DNA of 64,000 bases from Pirellulales bacterium (GTDB lineage: Bacteria; Planctomycetota; Planctomycetia; Pirellulales; JAICIG01). Of this stretch, positions 36,908 to 46,680 are shown piece by piece (the first letter of the stretch is position 1; every line of letters begins with the position of its first letter). Under the pieces are notes generated by a model. That model ran no database searches. It worked only from the letters and a program-made list of their open reading frames with translations, and had not been told where the DNA came from. Made by a program: the position numbers and the translations under genes. Location of the stretch: positions 36,276 to 100,275 of the forward strand of contig DATLUO010000091.1 of NCBI GenBank assembly GCA_035533075.1, given 5' to 3'.

Positions 36908-38235
36908 CAAAATGTCCCCGTCCCCGTCGTGGTACTCGACGAACTGGAACCGCCGCTACCGGTCATGGACGACATCGCGCCGACCCAGGCGGGCATCGGC
37001 CGCCAGGCGGCCGGCGCAACCACCAGCTCATAGGTGACCACGTTTCGCTGGTCGATGAGCGAGACCGCCTCGTTGTCGGCGGGCTCCAGTGCGTCGGCCA
37101 AAAACGCAACGCGGATCTTCACGGCTTTCGGCAGGCCGTACCGCTGGCGAGAATCCCAGGTCGACTGATAGCCGCTGCCGTTGGAGTATTGCAATTCGAT
37201 GCGGGCGACTTCGGGCGCCAGGGCTTCGGGCGAAGAGAACGCCGTGGAGGACGAGTTCCCGCCGCTGGTGGCCGATACGCTGCTGGCGCGCGAAATCTCT
37301 CGCCGCAGCAGGCCCTTGCCACCTCCGCCGCCGGCCACCGACGTGGCGGCCGACTGCGGCATGCCCGATCCACCCGCCATGTAATAGGTCACGGTCTTCA
37401 CGTCGCTCGACTGGCTGCCGCCTTGCGACGTGCCTTGCATGCCCTGGGCAATCATCATCTGATCGGCCCGCGGCAAACGGCTGACATCGACCTGCAACCA
37501 ATTCGGGCCGCCAAACAGGCCGGGCATGATCGGCGTGGCATACATCATCGCCGCCTGCGAAAGGTTCTGCGTGGTGGTAATCGTCGTCGAAGCGCTGCTG
37601 CTACCCGATCCTCCTCCTCCACCGCCGCCACCGCCGCTTCCTCCTCCTCCGCCCCCGGATCCAGACGAAGTCGTCGAAGACGTGCTGGTGGTGGACGTCG
37701 TGATGGTGGTGGACGTCGTGCTGGTGGTCGAGGTGGTGCCGGTGGAACTTGTGGTCCCGCTGGAACTGCCGCCCGACGAGCTAGAGCCGCTGGAACCGCC
37801 GCCACCGCTCGAACTTCCACCCGACGAGCCTCCGCCGGACGAGCCGCTTCCCGATGAGCTGCCTCCGGATCCGCCTCCGCTGGAGGCCATGCTTGTCCCA
37901 CTCGAGCTAGAGTTGCTGGCACCGCCCTGGGAGGAACTGGGCGGCGGAACGACCATGGCATTGGGGTCGATGGGCTCGTACCAGACGGCCGCGCGCACGT
38001 CGTCGCCGATGCGCTTCAACAGGGCGCGGGCCAGTTGCGCCCGCGCCACGTCGACGCGGCCGCTGTCGCTGGCCTTGAGTTGGGTGCGAATGGCCATCGC
38101 CAACACGCCGATCAAGACGCTCGACAAACCGAGCGCCAAAAGAACCTCGAGCAGCGTAAAGGCGGCACGACGATGCCGGGAGAGAACGCGGTGGGGAGCG
38201 GGAGAATTGCAATTTGCAATTGGGATTCTTCTCAT
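36907..38235 (-). CDS. gspJ: Type II secretion minor pseudopilin GspJ with long Ser/Gly/Thr insert
   Basis: 442 residues from the ATG at 38235, overlapping the gspI stop as TGATG. The cleavage motif is RRAAFTLLEVLLALGLSSVL with Ala rather than Gly before the Phe. The 26-residue leader contains heptamer-derived sequence (IPIANCNS). GspJ caps the pseudopilus with GspH, I and K. After VWYEPIDPNAMVVPPPSSS an extreme low-complexity insert of more than 120 residues follows (runs of SSGGGSSGGSSS, then STTSTTSTT, then GGGGGSGGGG). The conserved globular part resumes near WLQVDVSRLPRADQ and ends with the KIRVAFLADALEPAD strand. The insert makes it about twice the typical length. Confidence 0.86.
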   Translation of the reverse strand: MRRIPIANCNSPAPHRVLSRHRRAAFTLLEVLLALGLSSVLIGVLAMAIRTQLKASDSGRVDVARAQLARALLKRIGDDVRAAVWYEPIDPNAMVVPPPSSSQGGASNSSSSGTSMASSGGGSGGSSSGSGSSGGGSSGGSSSGGGGSSGSSSSGGSSSGTTSSTGTTSTTSTTSTTITTSTTSTSSTTSSGSGGGGGGSGGGGGGGGGSGSSSASTTITTTQNLSQAAMMYATPIMPGLFGGPNWLQVDVSRLPRADQMMIAQGMQGTSQGGSQSSDVKTVTYYMAGGSGMPQSAATSVAGGGGGKGLLRREISRASSVSATSGGNSSSTAFSSPEALAPEVARIELQYSNGSGYQSTWDSRQRYGLPKAVKIRVAFLADALEPADNEAVSLIDQRNVVTYELVVAPAAWRPMPAWVGAMSSMTGSGGSSSSSTTTGTGTF

Positions 38236-38927
38236 CAATAGACTCCTGTGCCCAACATGGTCGACGAGGTCGAAGACGTGGAGTTGCCGGTGCTCGACGG
38301 CAGGCTTTGCTCCGCCGACTGCTGGGCCAGCACTAACGACGGGTCTCGCAGCCAGCGGACCAAGATGCACCGGACGGGCCGCGCCTGCTGCTCGCGGCTT
38401 TGTTCCACCGTGACCCGCAAAGTGAGCAGGCCCGACTGACTCCCGCCGCCGGCTCCCGAGGTTGGCATGCTCGACGGTTCGATGGAATACAACCAGCCGG
38501 GCACTTCGGGAACAGGTGATTGCCCCGCCGACTGCGAGGGCAACTGCCCCGACTCGATCTGCTGAAGGATGCTTTCACACAGCAACACCGCCTGGCTGAG
38601 GTCGCGGGCCGTTTGGGCATTGCGCAGCCCTGTGCGGATCAACTCTCCCAGCACCGCGACGGATGCCGTGAGGATCGCCAATGCCAGCACGACCTCCAGC
38701 AACGAAAAGCCGCTCGCCTTGGCGAGTCCCGGCACGCCGGGCGGCCCTCCTTGTTTCGATGATTTTCGGTCTTGGTTTGGCAATGAACGTAGGGTGGGAC
38801 CAGCGAGCTTGCGAGCGCCGGCCCACCGTAATCGACGTCGCCAACGGTGGGCCGGCGCTCGCAAGCTCGCTGGTCCCACCCTACGGCTGCGGCATAAAAG
38901 CCGTAAGATGGTGCGTCGTCCCTTCAT
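38235..38927 (-). CDS. gspI: Type II secretion minor pseudopilin GspI
   Basis: 230 residues from the ATG at 38927, overlapping the gspH stop as ATGA. The cleavage motif ASGFSLLEVVLALAILTAS lies about 69 residues in. The long leader is mostly an inverted pair of REP-like elements read in frame (RVGPASLRAPAHR, then WAGARKLAGPT), followed by KQGGPPGVPGLAKASG. The mature domain has the GspI features: LGELIRTGLRNAQTARDLSQ after the helix and later LRVTVEQS and RCILVRWLRDP strands. The coupled start argues that the leader is truly translated, unless a non-ATG start lies after the repeat. Confidence 0.88.
   Translation of the reverse strand: MKGRRTILRLLCRSRRVGPASLRAPAHRWRRRLRWAGARKLAGPTLRSLPNQDRKSSKQGGPPGVPGLAKASGFSLLEVVLALAILTASVAVLGELIRTGLRNAQTARDLSQAVLLCESILQQIESGQLPSQSAGQSPVPEVPGWLYSIEPSSMPTSGAGGGSQSGLLTLRVTVEQSREQQARPVRCILVRWLRDPSLVLAQQSAEQSLPSSTGNSTSSTSSTMLGTGVY
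38789..38884. repeat. Inverted pair of REP-like elements inside the gspI leader
   Basis: Copy 38789-38827 and inverted copy 38846-38884, 18-bp spacer, with the same layout as the pair in gspK. Confidence 0.92.
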
Positions 38928-39697
38928 GGTCGCAGCTCCTCGGCCGAGACGATGTCGCCAATCCGCGCTCCCCCGGTAAGGCTGCGGACCTCGATCACGA
39001 TCGCGCGGCCGCGCTCGCCGGCGAGCGCCAAGCGGGCCGCCGTGGCCGTGCCGTCGGGATAGAACAACACCGCCTGCGACCAGGAAAGGTCCACCGAGCC
39101 TTTCCGACGGTCCTGAGCGGCGAACTGCTGCGACCGCGCATCCGACGAGATGTCGTCACCGAAAAAGGTGATCCCATCGGGCAACACTTCCTCGACCGGC
39201 GGAATCGACGACGCTCGATCGCTGCTCGACGCGGCGTAGGACCCTTGCGCGGAACCGCCCGATTGCATCCCGCCGGCGCCTACGGAGCTTGTTGACTGCA
39301 AGAGCGCTTCGTTATTGGTGCGGACATCGATGCGGTAGCGCGGTTTGTCGCGCTGATAGCTGAAAGCGAAGGTTTCGCCGCTGTTGATCGCCCGAGTGCG
39401 CGTCTTGATCAGGTGCATTCTCACTTGCTCGGCCGCCCGGCGCAGCCGTTGCGTGGCCAGCGGACGTGCCAGCGCGGGCCACACCATGGCCGCCACCGCC
39501 GCGATGAGAGCCAGCACGAGCAGCAGTTCGAGCAGAGTGAAGGCTGCACGGCGGCCAAGGGTAGACGGTAGACGGTAGACGGCAGACGGGGGTGGGAGAA
39601 TTGCGAATTGCGAATAGCGAATTGCGAATTGCAAATTGCCCGTCGGCCGCCAACGTCGGCGCCGGACGCCCGATGCCTGATGCCTGATGCCTTTCAT
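38924..39697 (-). CDS. gspH: Type II secretion minor pseudopilin GspH
   Basis: About 257 residues from the ATG at 39697, 20 bp after the gspG stop. The cleavage motif is GRRAAFTLLELLLVLALIA. The leader of about 49 residues is made of three different 7-bp repeats read in frame (HQASGVRRR, LQFAIRYSQFAI, AVYRLPSTL). The mature domain shows RRAAEQVRMHLIKTRTRAIN, typical of GspH, then beta-strands with SYQRDKPRYRIDV and ITFFGDD. It caps the pseudopilus. ATGA overlap with gspI. Confidence 0.84.
   Translation of the reverse strand: MKGIRHQASGVRRRRWRPTGNLQFAIRYSQFAILPPPSAVYRLPSTLGRRAAFTLLELLLVLALIAAVAAMVWPALARPLATQRLRRAAEQVRMHLIKTRTRAINSGETFAFSYQRDKPRYRIDVRTNNEALLQSTSSVGAGGMQSGGSAQGSYAASSSDRASSIPPVEEVLPDGITFFGDDISSDARSQQFAAQDRRKGSVDLSWSQAVLFYPDGTATAARLALAGERGRAIVIEVRSLTGGARIGDIVSAEELRP
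39560..39692. repeat. Three consecutive unrelated heptamer arrays inside the gspH leader
   Basis: GTAGACG units (about 39560-39588), GAATTGC units (about 39597-39640) and GATGCCT units (about 39671-39692), in frame with gspH. Confidence 0.92.
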
Positions 39698-39717
39698 AAC
39701 CGTGTACCGTCCGCTGC

Positions 39718-40143
39718 TTACCAATTGCCGATGTCATCCTCGGTGCCGTCGGCGCCGTCAGGGCCGAGCGACCAGGCATCGTACGAATCGGTGTTATGGC
39801 GGCCCGGCGCCGCGTAGTTGTAGGGTCGCCCCCAAGGATCGGGCGGCACCGCCTTTTCCAAATACGGCCCCTGCCATTTCGAGCCTTGACCCTGCGCTTC
39901 CGGCGGCGCGCTGCGCAGCGCCTCGAGACCCGATGCAGTCGTGGGAAATTGCCCCATGTCGAGAAGGTACGATTGCAGCGGTGTATCGAACGCCTGGACC
40001 TGGCTCTTGGCCGCGTTGACCAACGCTTTTTTCTGAGCGCCGCGAATCTGAATGCCCACCAACGAGCCCAGAATGACGAGAATGACCAGCACCAGCAAAA
40101 CTTCGATCAAAGTAAAGCCCGAACGGCGTCGGCGAGTAGACAT
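39718..40143 (-). CDS. gspG: Type II secretion major pseudopilin GspG
   Basis: 141 residues from the ATG at 40143, with a short normal leader (MSTRRRRSG) and the classic GFTLIEVLLVLVILVILGSL cleavage motif and N-helix. The C-terminal signature of GspG is present: YLLDMGQFPTTASGLEALRS, WQGPYLEKAVPPDPWGRPYN, then the calcium-site tail DSYDAWSLGPDGADGTEDD. It forms the pseudopilus shaft. Unlike the minor pseudopilins its leader carries no repeat sequence. Confidence 0.97.
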   Translation of the reverse strand: MSTRRRRSGFTLIEVLLVLVILVILGSLVGIQIRGAQKKALVNAAKSQVQAFDTPLQSYLLDMGQFPTTASGLEALRSAPPEAQGQGSKWQGPYLEKAVPPDPWGRPYNYAAPGRHNTDSYDAWSLGPDGADGTEDDIGNW

Positions 40144-40186
40144 TGCATTAACCTCCCACGAGTTTGTATTCATAACGTCTCGACGT

Positions 40187-40240
40187 CCGTTGTCAGTGGT
40201 CCATTGTCAGTTCCGACGGACCACGGACCACGGACTAAAT
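40187..40240. repeat. Heptamer arrays between gspF and gspG
   Basis: TTGTCAG, TGGTCCA and TTGTCAG units, then GGACCAC repeats, just beyond the gspF stop. Confidence 0.8.
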
Positions 40241-41437
40241 CGTAGTACTCATCTTGATCACCGGCAGCAGGAGTGCGATCACGACGACCAGCACCGCGCC
40301 GGCCAACACCAACAACATGATCGGCTCCAGTAGCCGCACAAACAGGTCGAGCTGCCGCCAGGTGCGGTTCTCCAGTCCGTCGGCGATGTTGATCAGCACC
40401 GCTTCCAGTGTATTCGATTCTTCGGCCACCGCGATCATTTCCACGACGGTGCCGGGAAACTGCCCGGAGGCGGCCAAGGGCGCCGCCAACGATTCGCCGG
40501 CCGAGATGTTCTTGGCGGCGTTCTGCACGGCCAAGGCCAGCACGCGGTTGCCGGTCGCCTGGCTGGAGATTTCCAGCGATTTGAGAATCGGCACGCCGTT
40601 GTGCAGCAAGGTGCCCAGCACGCGGCAGAAGCGGGCCACCGCCAGGTTGAGCATGATCTTCCCCGCGCCGGGAATGCGCACGCGCCAGCGGTCGAGCCAC
40701 AGCCGGCCCTGCTCGGTGGCCAATTTTGCCCGTGCGAAGAATCCGCCCGCCACCGCGACGACCACCACGCCCAGCCCCCAATGCCGCAAGAAGTCGCTGA
40801 TGGCCAGCAGGCAATCGGTGACGGCGGGCAACTCGCCCCGCTCGCGCAATTGGGCAAACAGCTCGGCGAATTGGGGCACGAAAAAGATGACCAGCACCGT
40901 GACCACCGTCGAGCCGACGATGGCCAGAAAAATGGGATAGGCCATGGCGCCCAGGGTGCGGCCCTTGAGGTCTTCCTGTTTTTCGGTGAACTCCGCGATG
41001 CGGCCGAGCGCTTCTTCGAGAAAGCCGCCTTCGCTGCCCGCACGCACCATGTTCACGGCCATCTCGCTGAACACGCGCGGATAGCGCAGCATGGCGTCGC
41101 CCAGCGAAGTGCCTTCTTCGACCTGGGTGCGGACCTGATCCAGGATGTCGGCCAGCCCCGCGTGTGACGTTTGCCGCTTCAATACATCCAGCGACCGCAA
41201 CAGCGGCACGCCGCTGCGCAGCAGGTCACCAAGCTGGGAGTAGGTGGTGGCCATCAACTGCGGGCGCACGCGGCGGCCGCGCCAGGTCTGGCTTGCCGCG
41301 CGCTGGGCCGAGACTTCCAGCGGAAACAGCGCCTTCTGGCCCAGCAGGCCGATGACTTCGCGCTCACTGGCCGCGGTCAAAGTGCCGGTGATCCGCTGGC
41401 CGGTGGAGTTTCGGGCGATGTAGGCGAATTCAGGCAT
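40235..41437 (-). CDS. gspF: Type II secretion inner-membrane platform protein GspF
   Basis: 400 residues, the standard length. The ATG at 41437 gives the conserved start MPEFAYIARNSTGQRITGTL; an upstream in-frame start would read through a heptamer array. Two T2SSF domains with the paired membrane segments are visible (AYPIFLAIVGSTVVTVLVIF, LLEPIMLLVLAGAVLVVVIA), and the first cytoplasmic domain has LGDLLRSGVPLLRSLDVLKRQ. It transmits GspE motion to the pseudopilus. Confidence 0.96.
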   Translation of the reverse strand: MPEFAYIARNSTGQRITGTLTAASEREVIGLLGQKALFPLEVSAQRAASQTWRGRRVRPQLMATTYSQLGDLLRSGVPLLRSLDVLKRQTSHAGLADILDQVRTQVEEGTSLGDAMLRYPRVFSEMAVNMVRAGSEGGFLEEALGRIAEFTEKQEDLKGRTLGAMAYPIFLAIVGSTVVTVLVIFFVPQFAELFAQLRERGELPAVTDCLLAISDFLRHWGLGVVVVAVAGGFFARAKLATEQGRLWLDRWRVRIPGAGKIMLNLAVARFCRVLGTLLHNGVPILKSLEISSQATGNRVLALAVQNAAKNISAGESLAAPLAASGQFPGTVVEMIAVAEESNTLEAVLINIADGLENRTWRQLDLFVRLLEPIMLLVLAGAVLVVVIALLLPVIKMSTTI

Positions 41438-41442
41438 TGGCA

Positions 41443-41521
41443 ATTCTGGATTTTGGATTTTGGATTTTGGATTCGGTGCAGCAACCACTGCGGTCGAAAA
41501 TCCAAAATCGAAAATCCAAAA
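41443..41521. repeat. Inverted GGATTTT heptamer arrays between gspE and gspF
   Basis: About four GGATTTT units at 41446-41474 and the complementary array at 41495-41521, separated by about 20 bp. They fill the gap between the gspE stop and the gspF start. Confidence 0.92.
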
Positions 41522-43228
<1,707 letters not shown>

Positions 43229-43589
43229 CGTCCGCCGAAGGTCTCCCTCTCTCCGCCGGGCCGGCGTGGAGGTTATGGTTCAAATGCACCGGGCGGAGTA
43301 CGGCATCGTCTGCCTCAGGCCGCCACCGCCCGGTTCGGTCGCGTCTCGAAGATACTGGCCCAACCGGCTGCCCGAAGCCGCTGGCGGGGTAAGTATTTAG
43401 TATCCCCAGGCTTGGCAGCGGTTACAACCGGCCGGTTGGCTCAGCGTGTACCGGACAAGCTGCGCCGCTCGGTCGCTGACGGAATGGGCGGCCGCGTGCC
43501 CGGCAGCAGGCGCCGCGCCGCGACAGGCGTGTCGTGTCCACGATGCTATTGGCGCGCTCGCAGGGCGTCTGCTTGCGAATGAAAAGCGC

Positions 43590-43609
43590 CGCGCGCGGCG
43601 TTTTTTACA
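43590..43609 (+). terminator. Candidate intrinsic terminator (plus strand)
   Basis: CGCCGCGCGCGGCG palindrome followed by TTTTTT. It lies in the 532-bp gap 43229-43760 between gspE and the membrane glycosyltransferase gene; no plus-strand gene before it is recognised. Apart from this and the hairpin at 43651-43676, nothing is seen in that gap. Confidence 0.4.
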
Positions 43610-43644
43610 CCGCCTTTGCCTGGTCTGCCGCTTCGCGGCGCAAC

Positions 43645-43676
43645 ACAAAAGCGACACGCGCGCGTCGCTTTTGTTT
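43645..43676 (-). terminator. Candidate terminator of the KAS-like/membrane glycosyltransferase pair
   Basis: AAAAGCGAC ... GTCGCTTTT is a 9-bp stem with U-rich ends on both strands, about 85 bp past the end of the membrane protein gene. Confidence 0.55.
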
Positions 43677-43760
43677 TGCGCCGGCGTTGCGGGACGCGAC
43701 CGCATTCGCCGTAAGTGCCAGCGCCGCCGAGCGTTGCGGCCGACCATGCCTCGGTGGCCG

Positions 43761-45149
43761 TTATCGTTTGAACCCAATCAGGGGCCGGTCGAGCACAAGC
43801 TCGAGCATCAACCGTCGATCGTCGCGAACGTCGGCGTCCGAGATGCCCCTTCGGCCGTTGAGAATCTCTGCCGCCATCGCTTCCACCGACGGCCATTGAG
43901 CGGCGTTGTATCGAGCGCGGGGCAGGTCGACGGCGAGCCAATAGGCTCCGCCGACAGCCGCCTGCAAAGCCAGACACGCGGCCGCCAAGGTTGGTTGTCG
44001 CGGGCCGAGCCGATCCAGGCCAATCCAAACACACACGAATAGGGCCGGCAACAGCGGCAACAGCAACCGCGCGCCCGTATCCATAGCGTGTGCCGCGATC
44101 AGCAACAGATAAAATGGCATGTACCAGGCAAACAGATCGTTTCCTCGCCGTCGCCAGCGAAACCAGCCGTACACCACCAGAGCACAGAAGGGCACGTGGA
44201 CCAGCATGTTCACGTCGGTCCAATCGCCCGGCGTGCCGTGGCTCTTGAACAGGCCGGGCAGGCAGACGCGGCCCATGTCGCTGACGCACAGTTGCACGCC
44301 GCGCGAATAACTCTCCAGTGGCGACCGTGCCGCGTCGTGGAACTCGTCGGCATACGATCGGCCGCCAAGTTCAGCGGCCACCCTCCGCTCGTGTGCGACG
44401 AACAGCGCGACGGGCGTGCCCGCCGCGATTGCAATCACGGCCGACGCGACGGCGGCCTTCAACCACGACAACTTGCCGGCCCTGGCCTCCAGCCAGGCCC
44501 AGACCACGAAGGCGGGCACGATCATAGTGCCAACCGGGCGAATGATGCATAGCAGCGCGGTTAACGCCGCACCGGCGGCCAGGCGACCCCCAAAGAGCGA
44601 ATGCAAATCGGAGGATGGCCTTCCTGGGCCGTCCCGTTCGTCCTTGGAAGGCCTAGGAAGGCCATCCTCCAGCCTCGCGCCAGCCAGGCTGCGCAGAATG
44701 TTTACCACCCAAATCAGCGCGCACATGAAGGCGATCTCGCTCAGCGGGCGGCGAAAGTGAATCCAGAAGCCGTGATTCACAACCGTGAGACCGGCCACCC
44801 AGATAGCGGCGTCGGGCGACACCTGCCGCGCCCAGTAATAGACGCCCAGCAGCAGCCCGACCGCGAGGAGCCATTGAAACATCGCGATGCCGAGGAACGG
44901 CCGGTTGTCGAACAGAAAAAACGGGCTGATCAGGGCGGGGTAGCCCGGCGAATACCAGAGCAGGGGACTGCCGAAATTGGTCGGGCCGGTTCCACGGGCC
45001 AGGCTCCGCGCCATCGACAGGTACGATGCCGAGTCGATCGACGAATACCACCACGGGTCGATCTGCACCGCGAGCAGTATCGCGCAGACCGCCAGCACCG
45101 CTCTGGGCCGCGACGGGCAGTTGGCAATCCATTGCTTGACGACATGCAT
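43761..45149 (-). CDS. Multi-pass membrane protein, GT39/ArnT-like glycosyltransferase
   Basis: 462 residues with about ten membrane segments. The first loop after TM1 has DPWWYSSIDSASYLSMARSL with Asp residues and then SPLLWYSPGYPALISPFFLF, the arrangement of GT-C enzymes that use polyprenyl-phosphate sugars (catalytic Asp in the first periplasmic loop). Assignment to a GT-C family is by architecture only. Between two membrane segments the sequence RLEDGLPRPSKDERDGPGRP is encoded by a hairpin-forming repeat (44610-44670), which the loop tolerates. It follows the KAS-like gene by 48 bp on the same strand. Confidence 0.7.
   Translation of the reverse strand: MHVVKQWIANCPSRPRAVLAVCAILLAVQIDPWWYSSIDSASYLSMARSLARGTGPTNFGSPLLWYSPGYPALISPFFLFDNRPFLGIAMFQWLLAVGLLLGVYYWARQVSPDAAIWVAGLTVVNHGFWIHFRRPLSEIAFMCALIWVVNILRSLAGARLEDGLPRPSKDERDGPGRPSSDLHSLFGGRLAAGAALTALLCIIRPVGTMIVPAFVVWAWLEARAGKLSWLKAAVASAVIAIAAGTPVALFVAHERRVAAELGGRSYADEFHDAARSPLESYSRGVQLCVSDMGRVCLPGLFKSHGTPGDWTDVNMLVHVPFCALVVYGWFRWRRRGNDLFAWYMPFYLLLIAAHAMDTGARLLLPLLPALFVCVWIGLDRLGPRQPTLAAACLALQAAVGGAYWLAVDLPRARYNAAQWPSVEAMAAEILNGRRGISDADVRDDRRLMLELVLDRPLIGFKR
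44610..44670. repeat. GGAGGATGGCCTTCC-type hairpin repeat inside a membrane-protein gene
   Basis: GGAGGATGGCCTTCC at the left and GGAAGGCCATCCTCC at the right, about 31 bp apart. In frame in a cytoplasmic or periplasmic loop. The same layout occurs at 58385-58449. Confidence 0.9.
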
Positions 45150-45197
45150 TGAGAATCCTGCGTGCTGGATGCCCCGTCCGCTTGCGGAGCAAGCGGG

Positions 45198-46535
45198 CTA
45201 CGATTCGCCGAACCGCCGCGCGATCACACAACTTGCCTGGCCTTGCGGCGTGAAGCTGAGATTCATGCAATTGTCGCCTGGATCGCCGGGTGCCGCGGCA
45301 ACCACGTTCAGCCGGCAATCGGGATCGGGCGTCTTGTAATTGAGCACCGGAAAAAGCTGCCGATGTTTCAGCGCCAGCGTGCTGGCGATCAATTCGACCA
45401 GGCCGCCGCCGGCCCCCAGATTGCCGAAATAACTCTTGGCCGCGGTCACCGGCACATGGTCGGCCTGCTGGCCAAACACGTCGCGAACCGCCCGCGATTC
45501 ATACACGTCGCTGTGGCGTGTGCCGAGGCCGTGGGCGTGAAGATGGCCGACGTGCTGCGGCGTCAGGCGGGCCTCACGCAAGGCCGCCCGCATGCTGTTC
45601 GCCAGCGCCAGCGTGCAATCGGCGGTCAGGTCACGGCCGCTCACCGCCGAGGAGGCCGCGGCCACGACTTCGCCATAGATCGTGGCCCCGCGTTTTTCGG
45701 CCGATTCGAGCGACTCCAACACGACCGCGCCGGCTCCTTCGCCCAGCACCATTCCGCCGCGGTGCAAGTCGAAGGGACGAGCGGCCTGGGTAGGATCGTC
45801 GCCGCCCTCGGCGAGCCTCTCGGCCAAGGCCGCATGCACCGCCTTCATCGGGTGGACGCGCGTGCCGGTGGCGCCGGCGATCATGGCGTCGGCGTGGCCC
45901 CGCACGATGACCCGAAACGCCTCGCCGACGGCCAGGTTGCCCGACGCCTCGCGGTGCGTGAGCGAGTTGTTCGGCCCCCGCAGGTCATTATAAATCGCGA
46001 TGTGGCTGGCGGGCATGTTCGGCAGGTATTTCAGCAGCCAGAGCGGGTTCATCTTGCTCATGCCCTGCGTGGCCCAACGCGAAAAATGAAACTGCCCCGC
46101 GTCGTCGAGGCAATCGACGACGCCCGCCGTGAACTCGTCGGGCATGGTGAGCATATAGTCCGAGCCGAAAACAACGCCGGTGCGATCGGGGTCGCACTTG
46201 CCCAGGCCGAGCCTGGCGTCGCCCAGGGCCAGTTGCGCCGCCGCCACCCCCATCTGGCACTCGCGGCACATGATTTTCAGCCCCTTGCGGACCTGCTTTT
46301 TTTGTTCGCCTTCCAGCGGGCCAAAGTTGTCGACGTGTCCGCTGAAGTCGCGTGCTTCGGCGGCAAAGTTGACCGGCAACGCATCCGGCGGCAGCGACGT
46401 GATCGGCCCCACGCCGCTGCGGCCGTTCGACAGATTCTGCCAAAGAGCCTCTTTGCTGTTGCCCAGGGGAGTGATGAGCCCGATGCCGGTGATCACCACC
46501 CGCACGTTGCGGCGCTCGCTTGTGTTGACAGGCAT
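45198..46535 (-). CDS. Beta-ketoacyl-synthase homologue lacking catalytic Cys and one His
   Basis: 445 residues with the KAS II (FabF-like) fold: VVITGIGLITPLGNSKEALW, GVVFGSDYMLT, GMVLGEGAGAVVLESLESAE. The active-site block that normally reads TACASG is HREASG here, so Glu196 replaces the nucleophilic Cys. The first His (HAHGLGT, H335) and the Lys (K367) remain, but the second His of KSxxGH is Asn372 (KSYFGNLGAGGG). It should not condense acyl chains by the usual mechanism; it may act like a chain-length-factor or KSQ-type decarboxylase partner. No acyl carrier protein or active KAS is nearby. The ATG at 46535 is typical for the family. Confidence 0.88.
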   Translation of the reverse strand: MPVNTSERRNVRVVITGIGLITPLGNSKEALWQNLSNGRSGVGPITSLPPDALPVNFAAEARDFSGHVDNFGPLEGEQKKQVRKGLKIMCRECQMGVAAAQLALGDARLGLGKCDPDRTGVVFGSDYMLTMPDEFTAGVVDCLDDAGQFHFSRWATQGMSKMNPLWLLKYLPNMPASHIAIYNDLRGPNNSLTHREASGNLAVGEAFRVIVRGHADAMIAGATGTRVHPMKAVHAALAERLAEGGDDPTQAARPFDLHRGGMVLGEGAGAVVLESLESAEKRGATIYGEVVAAASSAVSGRDLTADCTLALANSMRAALREARLTPQHVGHLHAHGLGTRHSDVYESRAVRDVFGQQADHVPVTAAKSYFGNLGAGGGLVELIASTLALKHRQLFPVLNYKTPDPDCRLNVVAAAPGDPGDNCMNLSFTPQGQASCVIARRFGES

Positions 46536-46635
46536 TTCGTATCCGGCGCCGACGGGCAGCCAGTCGCTTGTAGAACCGGTGAGAAAACGGGCAGACGGGG
46601 TATTTTATGCAGCCGGCTGCCGGGCGTCGAGGCGG

Positions 46636-46677
46636 ATTTGAACCCTGAACCCTGAACCCCGAACTCTGAACCCTACA
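46636..46677. repeat. TGAACCC heptamer array
   Basis: About five units, two with one mismatch, between the secretin-like gene (ends 46681) and the KAS-like gene. Confidence 0.9.
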
Positions 46678-46680
46678 CGG

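Noticed and set aside
43571..43690. Small RNA between gspE and the membrane protein gene
   Set aside because: Only two terminator-like hairpins are visible, with no convincing promoter; they are explained as terminators.
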